In this document: positions 36,870 through 47,300 of the stretch, piece by piece
Numbering within the stretch: position 1 is the first letter of the stretch
Layout of the letters: each line of letters begins with the position of its first letter
Source: an uncultured Clostridia bacterium
GTDB lineage: Bacteria; Bacillota; Clostridia; Christensenellales; Borkfalkiaceae
Assembly: GCA_947623655.1 (NCBI GenBank)
Contig: CANQHG010000002.1
Coordinates: 1 to 64,000, forward strand
Length of the DNA: 64,000 nucleotides
Direction: 5' to 3'
Translations under genes and position numbers: made by a program
Notes under the pieces: generated by a model
Told to the model about the DNA's origin: nothing
The model's input: only the letters and a program-made list of their open reading frames with translations
Databases searched by the model: none

Positions 36870-36900
36870 AACCACGCGACTATCGCGTGGTTTTCTTTTA
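36870..36900 (+). terminator. terminator-like hairpin on the plus strand
   Basis: A 10-bp stem (36870-36879 with 36883-36892), 3-base loop and T-rich end (TTTTCTTTT). No plus-strand gene is evident upstream, so either it ends an unannotated small RNA covering the palindrome at 36765-36817 or it is a remnant. Confidence 0.5.
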
Positions 36901-36906
36901 AACATG

Positions 36907-36933
36907 AAAAAACGGCGGGAACCCGCCGTTTTT
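36907..36933. terminator. terminator of the toxin-antitoxin-like pair
   Basis: A 12-bp stem (36908-36919 with 36922-36933) and 2-base loop, with a T run on the minus strand, 6 bases after the toxin stop. Symmetric, so it may also stop plus-strand transcription. Confidence 0.88.
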
Positions 36934-36938
36934 CTGTT

Positions 36939-37511
36939 TTATTTCAGCCATTCATCGAGCCATGCGCACGGATCGTGCGTACGGCAAAGTTTTCCGTTCA
37001 GAGAATATCCGACATACACCAACGCATCTTCGGAATTATCGTAGATCGCAACGGTATCGCACAGCGGAACCGCCCGAAAAAAGTTGTCCCGCGAGCGGCT
37101 GTAGCGCAAATCGATCGTCTCATCGCTTACGCCGTGCCCGCCGAGCGCCATGCGGCGATTGATACGTTCTTTCGCGATCTCCGCACTTTTTACGCCGACA
37201 TAACGCAAGTGAAGCTCATATCCGCGGTCTTTTGCGGTCTGCATAGTGCGGAAGATCTCTGCACTGCAAAGCGTTGTTTCCCGATTGAACGAGAGGCCCT
37301 GTTGAAAACATTCGTCCTGACGGCGGAGGATTTCTTTCCCCGCCTCGATCTGAACGCGTATATCCCGCCAATCGCCGCCGAGAGCGTGAATAAGTTCGTC
37401 GGAATTGAGCCTGACGCCCAACTCTTCCCTCTTTTCTTCGCTGTTGTAGAGGGTGCTTTTCCCCGCGCCGTTGACGCCGGCGAAGAGCGTAAGTCTCTTA
37501 GTAGCTCTCAT
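36939..37511 (-). CDS. zeta-toxin-like P-loop kinase
   Basis: A 190-residue P-loop protein of the zeta toxin/predicted ABC-type ATPase family. Walker A GVNGAGKST is at 12-20, followed by the NSDE motif at 36-39, the FNRETT motif at about 75-80, and a C-terminal region with Arg-rich helix RINRRMA. Zeta toxins phosphorylate UDP-N-acetylglucosamine and block cell-wall synthesis; many relatives are chromosomal and less well understood. The gene overlaps the small upstream ORF by 14 bases, the usual antitoxin-first order. It lies between the two giant-protein units in the stretch that homologous recombination would remove. Toxicity is an inference. Confidence 0.75.
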   Translation of the reverse strand: MRATKRLTLFAGVNGAGKSTLYNSEEKREELGVRLNSDELIHALGGDWRDIRVQIEAGKEILRRQDECFQQGLSFNRETTLCSAEIFRTMQTAKDRGYELHLRYVGVKSAEIAKERINRRMALGGHGVSDETIDLRYSRSRDNFFRAVPLCDTVAIYDNSEDALVYVGYSLNGKLCRTHDPCAWLDEWLK

Positions 37512-37689
37512 TGGCCATCACTTCTTTCTGCCGTCTGGCAAGAAAATAGTTATAGATCGCGATGTAGAAGTCGCGTTCTTCTTCGGAGTGGGCCTTTTCG
37601 ACAAGCGTCTGCAATTCGGGAGTGGAGAGCATTTTTCCGCCACCGACAAACGCCTGCGCAGCCATTTCAATCGTCTCGATCCGCGTCAT
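37498..37689 (-). CDS. small helical protein, putative antitoxin partner of the zeta-like toxin
   Basis: A 63-residue, Glu-rich and probably all-helical protein (MLSTPELQTLVEKAHSEEE). It has a strong GGAGG box, its own promoter, and a 14-base overlap with the toxin gene downstream. Epsilon antitoxins that neutralise zeta are small helical proteins, but I see no diagnostic motif, so the assignment rests on gene order and coupling. The two products may simply be co-regulated. Confidence 0.65.
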   Translation of the reverse strand: MTRIETIEMAAQAFVGGGKMLSTPELQTLVEKAHSEEERDFYIAIYNYFLARRQKEVMANESY

Positions 37690-37716
37690 AACAACCTCCT
37701 GTGCGTCTATACCGAT

Positions 37717-37745
37717 AGTTTATACCAAAAATGCCCTCTTGTCAA
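37717..37745 (-). promoter_or_regulatory. promoter of the toxin-antitoxin-like pair
   Basis: Minus-strand TTGACA (37740-37745) with -10 TAAACT (37717-37722) at 17 bp, or TATAAA at 15 bp. It lies between the stop of lipoprotein 2 (37762) and the antitoxin start, directly beside the edge of the 8.27-kb repeat. No terminator is seen between, so read-through from the giant-2 operon into the pair is possible. Confidence 0.65.
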
Positions 37746-37761
37746 CCCCTTTTTGAGAAAG

Positions 37762-38340
37762 TCAGGCAAGGGAGTAGGAGAAAGAGATGAGGATGGAGAC
37801 GGAGTAGTCGGAGGAACGGAATTTAACGGAAAGGGCCGCGAGGTCATCGCCGTCGAGGGTCATGGTGAGGACGATCTCCTCCATTTCCGCATGCTCTCCG
37901 CTAAAACCGAATACTTCGTCTTCCGTGCCGTCGCGCAGTTCCCCGCGGAACGTGTCGCCCATGATCTCATACCCGTACTTGAAATTCTCCGTCTCAAGCG
38001 TCAGAGCGGGATTGAACGTCTCCGCGGCGGAGACGACATCATTCTCCGTCGTCACCGTATACGCTTCCTCCGTGTTTTCGTCCACTTTGTTGAGCCTCTT
38101 TTCCGTGGACGTCATCTCATAGCCCGTCTCCGTCTTCTCGTACGCTTTCTCAAAGTCATACACGGCGAGCTTGCCGCGCAGGACTTCTATCTCCTGCGTT
38201 ACCGTTACCGCCTCCGCCGTATGCGCATACCCCTCGCGGAACTTATTGAGCCCGTCGTCTTCCGTCTCCCCGCATGCCGCGAGCGCCATCATCCCAACTG
38301 CTGCGATCGCTGCGATCGTTGCGATCCATTGCTTCTTCAT
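37762..38340 (-). CDS. 192-residue lipoprotein coupled to giant protein 2
   Basis: Near-identical paralogue of 23736-24314: same lipobox (LAAC), same length, TGATG overlap with the giant gene and a GGAGG box inside its last codons. The substitutions relative to copy 1 fall only in the last third of the gene; three change residues (Ser, Asp and Ala in place of Asn, Asn and Ser). Function unknown; see copy 1. No terminator follows, unlike copy 1. Confidence 0.85.
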   Translation of the reverse strand: MKKQWIATIAAIAAVGMMALAACGETEDDGLNKFREGYAHTAEAVTVTQEIEVLRGKLAVYDFEKAYEKTETGYEMTSTEKRLNKVDENTEEAYTVTTENDVVSAAETFNPALTLETENFKYGYEIMGDTFRGELRDGTEDEVFGFSGEHAEMEEIVLTMTLDGDDLAALSVKFRSSDYSVSILISFSYSLA

Positions 38341-41300
38341 CAGAATTTCCTCCTCAACATGACATATGCGAGCGCTGCAAGCGCGGTCGTCACGAACAGC
38401 CCCGAGATGAGCGCGTCGGCCGTCATGTGCGCCGTTTCGATGACTTCTTCGTCGATCTCTGCGTTCCATGCGTCGATGAGCGCCGTGTAACGAGCCAGCT
38501 CTTCTTCCGCCAGCGTCCTCTCCTCTTCCGTGAGCGACGCCAGCGTTACGGCGATCTCTTTCACCGTGTCGAAGTCTTCCGCCGTCAGCTCTTCCGCCGT
38601 AAGATCCCCTGCGATCTCTTCGAGACGCCGCAGCGCCGTGACCAGGTTCTCGGAGTATGCCGTCAGTTTCACGACTACGGCGAACTCCTTGCTCCCGCAA
38701 TAGTTCTTATCCTCTACGGTGGCTGTCACCGTGTAGCTGCCCGTCTCCTTAAGCGCGGGCGGGTCGAGCACGATCCTGACGGGCGCTTCGGCAAACGCCG
38801 TGAGCGCGATGTCCGCGCCCGTGTACTCGAGCACGACCGTTCCGTTATCGTTCTCTCCCGCGAGCACGATCGTTTCCCCGATGTCCCGCTTCGAGATCGT
38901 GAACGTTCCCCCGATGAATGTCGCCCTGTAGTTCGTGTTTCCGCAGACGCCGCCGAGCGCATACTCGCCCGCGTCCGTGCCCGCTTCTTTCACGAGCACG
39001 ATCTTCAGGTCGTCGCCCGCTACGGCGTTCTCCGCTTCCCAGCGCGTCTGCATCGGCTCGGGCTCCTTGCCCGTATATTCCGCCGTCTGGTCTGCCACCC
39101 GCACCGTGATCTCCCGCGGCGTGATCGTGAACGTACCCTTTATCCATGTAACCGTGTAGTTCTCGTTGCCGAACGTGCCTGCGATCTCGTATTCGCCCGC
39201 GTCCCAGCTCTCTTTCGCTACGAGCGAGAGGACGATGTTCTTCTCGTCTACGGCTTCGATCCCGCCGCCGTCGTCATACCGCCCCTGCTCAAGCGCGGGT
39301 TCTTTTCCGTCGTATCCCGCCGTCTGGTCTGCGATCGTCACCGTGATCGCTTTCGGCGTCACTCTGAATGTGCCCGCTTTAAACGTCACGTCGTAGTTCT
39401 TGTTCGTATAGCCGCCCGTGATCGTATACTCGCCCACCGTGTGCCCGTTCTGCTTGGTCAGTACGATATTCAGCTCGTCGTTCCCAACGATCATCCCGTT
39501 GTCGTCCCATGCCGTCTGCAAGACTGCGGGCTCCCTGCCGTTGTATACGGCCGTCTGGTCTGCGATCGTCACCGTGATCTTGCGCGCCGTGATGCGGAAC
39601 AATCCCGTTTTGAAGACTACGCTGTAGTTGTCGTTCCTGTACTCCGCGCGGATCGTATAGCTGCCTGCCTCCGTCCCCGCGTCTTTCGCCAGCACGATAT
39701 GCAGATCGTCCCCGTCAAGCAACCGTCCGTCGTCTTCCCACTCCGCGTTGTCCGGCACCGGCTCCTGCCCGTTGTATTCCGCCGTCTGGTCTTTCAGCGT
39801 CACCGTGATCTTACGCGCCGTCACTTCAAACTCGCCTGCCGCAAACGTCACTGCGTAGTTCTTGTTCCCCGCGCTTCCCGCGATCGCATACTTCCCTACC
39901 GCCGTATGGTCGCCTGCCCCCAGCGTGAGCGTCACTTCAAGATCGTCGCCCGACACGCGGCTCCCTTCCGTCACTTTCCATGCGCTTTGGTCAAGCTTCG
40001 GTTCCTGTCCGTTGTATTCCGCCTTGCCGCCGTTCGGCGTCACCGTCACGGCACGAGGCTTTATCGTGTATCTCCCCCCTTCGAACGTCACTTCGTAGTT
40101 CTCGTTCGTATAGCTTCCGACGATCGCATATCCGCCTTCGCGTACCTCGTCGCCCGCTTCCTTGCTCAGCACGATCTTCAGATCGTCGTTCCCTACGATC
40201 TCTCCGGCTCCCGCCTGCCACTTCTTCTGGTCCACGGAAGCTCTGTCGCCGTATACGCTCTCCTGGTCGAGGATCGTGACGTTTATCTTGCGCTTCTCGA
40301 TCGTATATGCCCCTGTGCCGCCCTTGAACGTCACCGCATAGTCCGTGTTCGCGCTCCTGCCCGTGATGTCGTATTTGCCCGCGTTCCTGCCTCCGGTTTT
40401 CGTCAGCGTCACTTCAAGATCGTCGCCCGCCGCTACGCCTTCCGCTTCATACGCGTCCTGCTTCACCGTTATGCTCTCGCCGTATACGCTGCTCTGCGCG
40501 CCGATCTGCACTTCGATCTCTTTCGCAACGATCTCCAAAGCTCCGCCCGTGAACGTCACCGCATAGTTCTCGTTCGTGTACCCGCCGTCCAGCGTATACT
40601 TGCCCGCATGCTCATGCGTCGTCGTCAGCGTGATCCCCAGATCGTCCTCTTTGTAGATCTCGCCGCTCTTCAGCGTCCAGTCCGTTCCGTATACCGCGCC
40701 GAATTCAGGCGCCGTTCCCGTATAGACTGCCTTGTGCGCCGTCACCTCTACGGTCACTTTCGCACGCTCTATCGTCACGCTCCCTTTCACGAACGTTACG
40801 TCATAGTCCCGCGCAGCCGCTTCTCCGTCTATCTCGTAGACCCCCGCGTTCCACGCTCCGCCTTTCCCGACAACGTGCAGCGTCACGCCGAGCACTTCGC
40901 GGCCGTCTCCGTCCGCCAGGCCCGTTACCGTCCAGATCTCCGTCTCCAATGTAGGCGCTTCTCCGTTGTAGCCCACGCTCGCCGACTTCCCGATCCTCAC
41001 TTCTACGCCTTTCTTCGTTACCGTGTATGTCCCCGTCCCGAAGGTCACGTTGTAGTTCGTGTTCCGCCATGTCCCCGTGAGCGTATAATTGCCCGCATGG
41101 TATTTCTCCGCCGCTTCGATCTCCAGCTCGATCCCAAGATCGTCACCCGCTGCGATCGTCCCGTCCGATAATGTCCAGTCTCTGCCCTGTTCCGCGCTCA
41201 GCTGCGGCGTCCTGCCCGTGTATGCGCCGCTCTGCGCGCCGATCTGCACCGTCACGTTCCGCTTGGTGATCGTGTACGTCGCAGGCGTGAACGTTACGCT

Positions 41301-44300
41301 GTAGTTCGCATTCCCGCTTACCGCGCTCAGCTTATACACTCCGGCGTTATACTTCGCCGCGTCGCCGATCGCGATCCTCAGCCTCAGGTCGTCTCCGTTT
41401 TCTACAGCCCCTGCCGCCACGCTCCACTTGCTCTGGTCTGCTTCCGGCCGCTCGCCGCTGTATTCACCTTGCTGGTTTTGCAACGTCACCGTGATCGACT
41501 TCTTCGCAATATGATATACGCCCGCCGTGAACGTCACGCTGTAATTCTTGTTCTCCGCTTCACCCGTGATCGCATAGCCTTCCGTTCTGTACCCTGCGCC
41601 CGCCGCTTTCTTCAGCTTCACGCCAAGTTCGTCTCCGCTCTCCGGCTCTCCGCCTGTCACGCGGTAATAGCTCGGCCCTTGCGCCACTTCAGGTTCCTTG
41701 CCGTTGTATACACCGTATTGGTCTTCGATCCGCACGCTCAACGCTTTCGCTTCGATCTCATACGCGCCCTCCGCTCCAAGGATCGTCAACGCATAATTTT
41801 TGTTCGTCCAGTCCGCTTCGATATCGTATATCCCCGCGTCCGCCGCACCGTCTTTGAGTGCCAGCACCACGCCCAGGCTCTCCCCTTCGAGCACCGTCCC
41901 CGCCGTGCGCTCCCAACCGATCCCCTCTTCCGACGAAACTTCGGGGATCTGCTTGTTGTATACGCTGCTCTGCGGCTTGATCTCCACCGTCACCGCGAGC
42001 GCTTTGATCGTGAACGTGCCCTTTTCAAACGCCACCTCATAGTTGCGGCTCTCATACGTGCCCGCGATCTCATACGTCTTCGCGTCCGTTCCTCGCTCTT
42101 TCGTGAGCCGGACGTTCAGCACAGACCTTTCGTCCGTTCCGCACAGGCCGTCATCCATGACCGTCCACGCGTCCTGCGAAATTTCAGGCTCCGCGCCGCT
42201 GTAATCCGCTTCCTGCGGCCCGATCTCCACCGTGATGTGCTTCTTTTGGATCGTGAGCGTTGCCTTCAGGCTCTCCGCCGTGTAATTCTCGAGCGTGACC
42301 GTCGCCGTGACTTCGTACGTCCCTACTTCCCTCGCGCCCGTGAACGCCTCGCCGTTCGATCTGTATTCGATCTCGGCTCCTTCCGGCGCTCCCGTCACCT
42401 CAGGCTTGTGGTATGTCCCGTCATAGGTCAGCGTTACACTCTCGAATCCGATCCCCGAAAACTCCGCAGCCGTCACGGTGTATGTCCCGCTTTGGAAAGT
42501 AGCCGCATAGTTCTTAGGTTCATATCCCTCTTCGAATTGCACCGTGATCGTATATGTCCCCGTGGGGCTCTGTTCGCTCACTTCGCATCCGATAACGATA
42601 TGCGCTTCTACGTCGTTCCCGTCATCGAACAGCCCCTCCACATGGAACGCGAGCGGCTTGACCGTCTCCCCGTACGCAGAGTTCAGGCTCTCCGCCGTGA
42701 CTGTGATCGCCTTCTTCCCGATCTCGAACGTCGCCTCCGCCGTACCCGTATAGTTGCCCGTGCCCTCTACCGTCACATACGCCTTTCCTGCGTTCTTGTT
42801 GTCACGGTACGTCGCCGTGTACGTCGTGACCGCGCCGTATCCTGCAAGCGTGACCGTTACCGCGGGCGTCCATTCCGCGTTCCTGTAGACAAATCCTCCC
42901 TCTTGTTCCGTCACCGTTACGACAGCTTCGGCAATGTCTTTCGGCTTGATCTCGAACGTCGCCTCCGCCGTGCCCGCGTAGTTGCCCGTGCCCGATACGG
43001 TCACTCTCGCTGTCCCCGCGTTCGTATTCTCTTGGTACGACGTTTCAAAGGTGACGTTGCTGTAGTTCTCGAGCGTAACGGTGACTTCGGGCGTCCATGC
43101 CGCGGCCTTGTAGACAAATCCTCCCTCTTCCTCCGCCACCGTGACTGTGGCGTCTTTGATATCTTTCGGCGTGATCGTGAACGCATTCTCGCCCTTCTCG
43201 GCTTTCACGGTATAGTCTGTATTCCCGCATTCGGCCGTGATGTCGTATGTGCCTCTTCCCCATGCGCCGTCCTTTTCCACGATGGACAGCGTGATCTTTG
43301 CATCGTCTCCCTCGACGATCGCTCCGGTCTCCACCGCCCACGCGATCTTCTCTTCGCTCGACACCGCCGGCTTCCGACCCGTGTACTCAGCGCTCTGCGG
43401 ACGAATCTGCACCGCGATCTCTTTCGCGGCGACCGTATACGTACCCTCCGTCCACGTGATCGCATAGTTCTTTGCCGCTTCCGACTTCGCTTCTCCCTTG
43501 AGCGTGTATGTACCCTGATGATACTTCTCCGCTGCCTGTATCGTGAGCTCTACGCCCAGATCGTCATCCTCGGCGATGCTCCCCGAAGTTACTTCCCAAT
43601 CCGTGTTTGCTTCCGAGCTCACTCCCGGCTTCTGCCCCGTATATGTGCCGCTCTGCGCATGGATCACGATCGCGATCTTGCGCGCCGTGACCTTCAGCGT
43701 TCCTTTTTCCCATGTGACCGTATAGTTTTTGGCTATTTCGTGGTCTTCGGCAATCTGCGCCTCGATCTCATAGTCCCCTACGGGGCTCTTCTTCTCCGCT
43801 TTCGTAATGAGCGTCACCGCTCCGTCTATATTCTCTCCCGCTACCAAGCCCGAAACCGTGAACGTGAGCGCGTTTTCTTCACCGTATTCACGCTCCGCGG
43901 GCGCGATCGTAAGCGTTGCTGCCGCCTTTTCGATCGTGTACTTGCCGTACTCCTGACCGTTCGTCTCGCCGCGGAATGTAACTTTGTAGTTCTTGGATGC
44001 GCCAGAGCCTGTGATACGGTATTCACCGTGATCTTTCCCCAATTCCGCCGAGAGCGTCACCTCCAATGCGTCCGCGCCGTCTCCCTCACACAATGCGGGC
44101 GAATAGGTCCATGCCGCTCCGTCCAGTTCGCCGGCTTGGCCGTCATACGTCTTGCCCTGGTCCTTGATCGTCACCGTGATGGCCTTCTGCGTGATCGTGA
44201 AAGCTTTCTCGATCTCCCCGCAGAAGTTGCCCGTGCCCGTGATCGTGACTTTCGCAGTCCCCGCGTCATGGTTGCTTTCATACTTCGTTTCGATCGTCGC

Positions 44301-47300
44301 TTGCAATACACCCACTTGTACCTTGAGTTCCGCAAACTCTTGCGCTCTGCCGTTGTATTCCACCTGCGCTTTAAAACCGACTACTTCACCGCTTTCGATA
44401 GACAGCTGCTCTATGACAAAGTTTGCCGCGCTGAACGCCGCCTCATAGTTTTCGTTGCCGATACTGCCCTCGATCGCATAGCTGCCTGCTTCCGTGCCGA
44501 AGGCCGTGAGCGTGACGACGAGCTCTTCCGCGCTGTCTTCATATGCAAGCGCATCTTTTTGCACAGTCCAATTCTGCGACTCGCCCGACGCGTACTGCTT
44601 ACTGCCGTTGTACGTCGTCCTCTGCTCCTTAAGCGTGATTTCGATCGGCTTCTTGGCGATCGTATACGTCCCCGCCGTCACGGTGATCTCATAGTTATCC
44701 GCTTCGGCGCTCTCTTTTACGATATCGTCCCTATACGTCCCCGCTGCCAAAGATATGCTGTTGCGCTTCAGGGTGATATGGAGATCTTCCTTTGTATCTC
44801 CCTCGACAAGCTCCCCTTCCGCGACCGTCCAGGTGAGTTCTGCGAGTTCGGCGCCGTAGACCGTGCTCTTGTCCTCGGCCGTGACCGTGATCCCTTTCTT
44901 CGTTACGGTGTACTTTGCCTCTTTCACCGTAATTTCGTAGTTCGCCGCCTCGCCTGTGCCAGCGATCGTGTAATCCCCTGCGTTCTTCGGCGCTTTGCCG
45001 TCTTTCCAATCCAGCGTGATTTGGAGATCCGCCTCGCTGTCCCCGTCTACAAGCTGACCCTCCGCGACCGTCCAGGTGAGTTCTGCCACTTCTTCACCGT
45101 ATACGGACGATCCGCCTCTTGCCTGTACCTCGATCGCCTTCTTTTCGATCGTAAAGTACGCTTCCGTAAAGTTCGCTTTATAATTCTTGTTCCCGCAAGT
45201 CCCCTCGATCTTGTACTTGGCTGCGGCTTTGGCGTTCTCCGCGATGGAGAGCTCTATTCCGAGAGCCGCAAAGCTGTCATAGATCTCCCCGCTCTCTACG
45301 TTCCAATTTGTGCTGTTGTTGCTCGAAACCACAGGCTTCTTGCCCGTGTACACCGCGCTTTGTTCTTCGAGCGTGACCGTGATCTCTTTCGCGGCGATCT
45401 TAAACGTCGCGGTGAGCTTCCCCGTATAGTTCGGCGACGTCGCTTCTACCGTCACGGACGCGGCATCGCTTGCGTCTTTATTGTTCGTAGCGGCTACCTT
45501 ATACTCTCCCTCTTTCAGGATAAGGTCGCCCGCCTTGACCGTCACTTGCGGCGTCTGCGCCTTTCCGTTGTATGTGTATTCCCCCTCTACCGTTACCGCC
45601 GTGAGCTCCGCTTTCCCTATGCTCCATTTGAATTCTTTCGTCTTCGTGTAGCCCGCGCCGTCTTTGAAGTACGCTCCCTCCAGCGTTACGCTGACTGTAT
45701 ACTCACCCGCATTCGTGGGGGCATCAACGTTCAGAGTTACGCTCACTTTCACCGTATCCGCAAGCGTCCCATAATAATCTTTCATCAACTGCAAGACGTC
45801 ATCCTGCCCGTACGCCTTGCCGCTGTAGCCGAGCGCGCCGATCGTCTCGGGTGCATATAACAGATACGAACTCTCTGTCTCCCCGCAACCCAACGCCGTG
45901 CAGGTCCCCTCGGCTTTTACGATACGATCCTCCGCCGTGGGGTTATACTTCTCCCACCCCGGAAATTCGTGCGTATCATGCACAACCATCCAGCTCCCCG
46001 TTAATCCCTCTACGGGATCCAACTCCACGGTTTTAAGTCCCGTATGAGCCGCCCCCTGCGAATGAGGCGCCGTATATCTGGCCGTCGCCGTTTCGAATGT
46101 TACGGAAAGCGCAGGAAGCGTGAACTCAGTCGCCCCTGTCGCGATATAGCTGTGGCCTGCCTCGAGCGCGGCCAGCGTATTGTGCACGGCATCCCAAACG
46201 CGTGCAGTGGATTTAAATTCCGCATAGTTGCAGTCATAAGTTCCGCCGCCGCCGTCTTTGATCGTACCCGCGAGCGTTACGCCGTCTGCAATATTGATCC
46301 TGCCCGTCCCCGTCGTTTGAATAACGCCGAGGAAAGTGCCCTTGTTTACATTCAGTTCGCCGTCGACAATGAAATTCGCCGTCGCAGAATAACCCGCCCC
46401 GATCAGATCCTGAACCTGCGGGTAGAGGCCTCCGCTCATAGACTGCTGAATGAGCCCGTCATAGACGAAGAAATCGGCATTCAGATTGAGGGTCGCGCTG
46501 CTCTTTACGGTGAGCTTGGCGCCCGGCATCAGTTTGTAGGCATAATCGATGTTGAATGTGCCGCTTTCGAGCGTAACGTCAAAGTTATACGGAATGGCGA
46601 AAGCCACTTCGGAGGTGTTGATGCTGAGCGGGAATTCCATATACGTCAAACGCGCCCCGCCGTGAAGCGTCATTTTGGTGAGGCCGACGCTCTCCGTTCC
46701 CCAACACTCTGCCGTGCCCGCCGTATACGTTCCGTCTGTCCCGGGGAGCGGATTGTGAACGACGGAAATCGTTTTTGTGCCGTCGTATTCCATTCTCGCA
46801 TAGGACTCATCTCCTTCGAGCAGAAGAATGGCCTTTTTGTCGCTGTAAACGGGAGCGGCGGCATAGGAAATGAACGGCTCTTCAAGCGTGTGGATACTGC
46901 TCCAGAAGTAGAGACTTGCATGGCCGTAGAGAATGCCGCCGTAATATACGGTAAAGGTGCATTCGATGTTGATCATGGCGTAGCGCTTGAAAGGCACCTG
47001 GTCCTGCCCGAACAGATCTTGCGTGTTCGAGCCGCCCGCATAGTCGAGAATGAGGAAAGGTTGATACAGATATCCGCCCTTTCGGACATTGATCTCGCCT
47101 GTGCCTGTCACGCGGCCGTAAACGTCCATAAGACCGCCCGAGGAGATCTCGATCGTCCCGTTGTTGATCAGGTGCGAATACGCTCCCGAAGTGTGCGCCT
47201 GTGCCGAACGGTCACCGCGATGCAAGGTACCGCCGATATAGAAGTTCCCCAAAACGGTGACTGTCGCTTCTTTTGCGATCGTAAGCGTGAAATACTTATA

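Larger units (their letters stand above)
37748..46015. repeat. 8.27-kb direct repeat, copy 2
   Basis: Partner of 23722-31989 (same orientation, offset 14,026 bp). Differences are clustered at the two ends. The block includes lipoprotein 2 and the C-terminal ~2550 codons of giant gene 2. Confidence 0.93.

Noticed and set aside
36656..36901. 81-codon plus-strand frame upstream of giant gene 1
   Set aside because: No binding site; it is made of palindromic sequence and ends in a hairpin.
24650..45621. MBG repeats considered as a CRISPR or DNA satellite
   Set aside because: Repeat units are about 240 bp, diverged at DNA level and fully coding; no short identical repeats with spacers and no cas genes.
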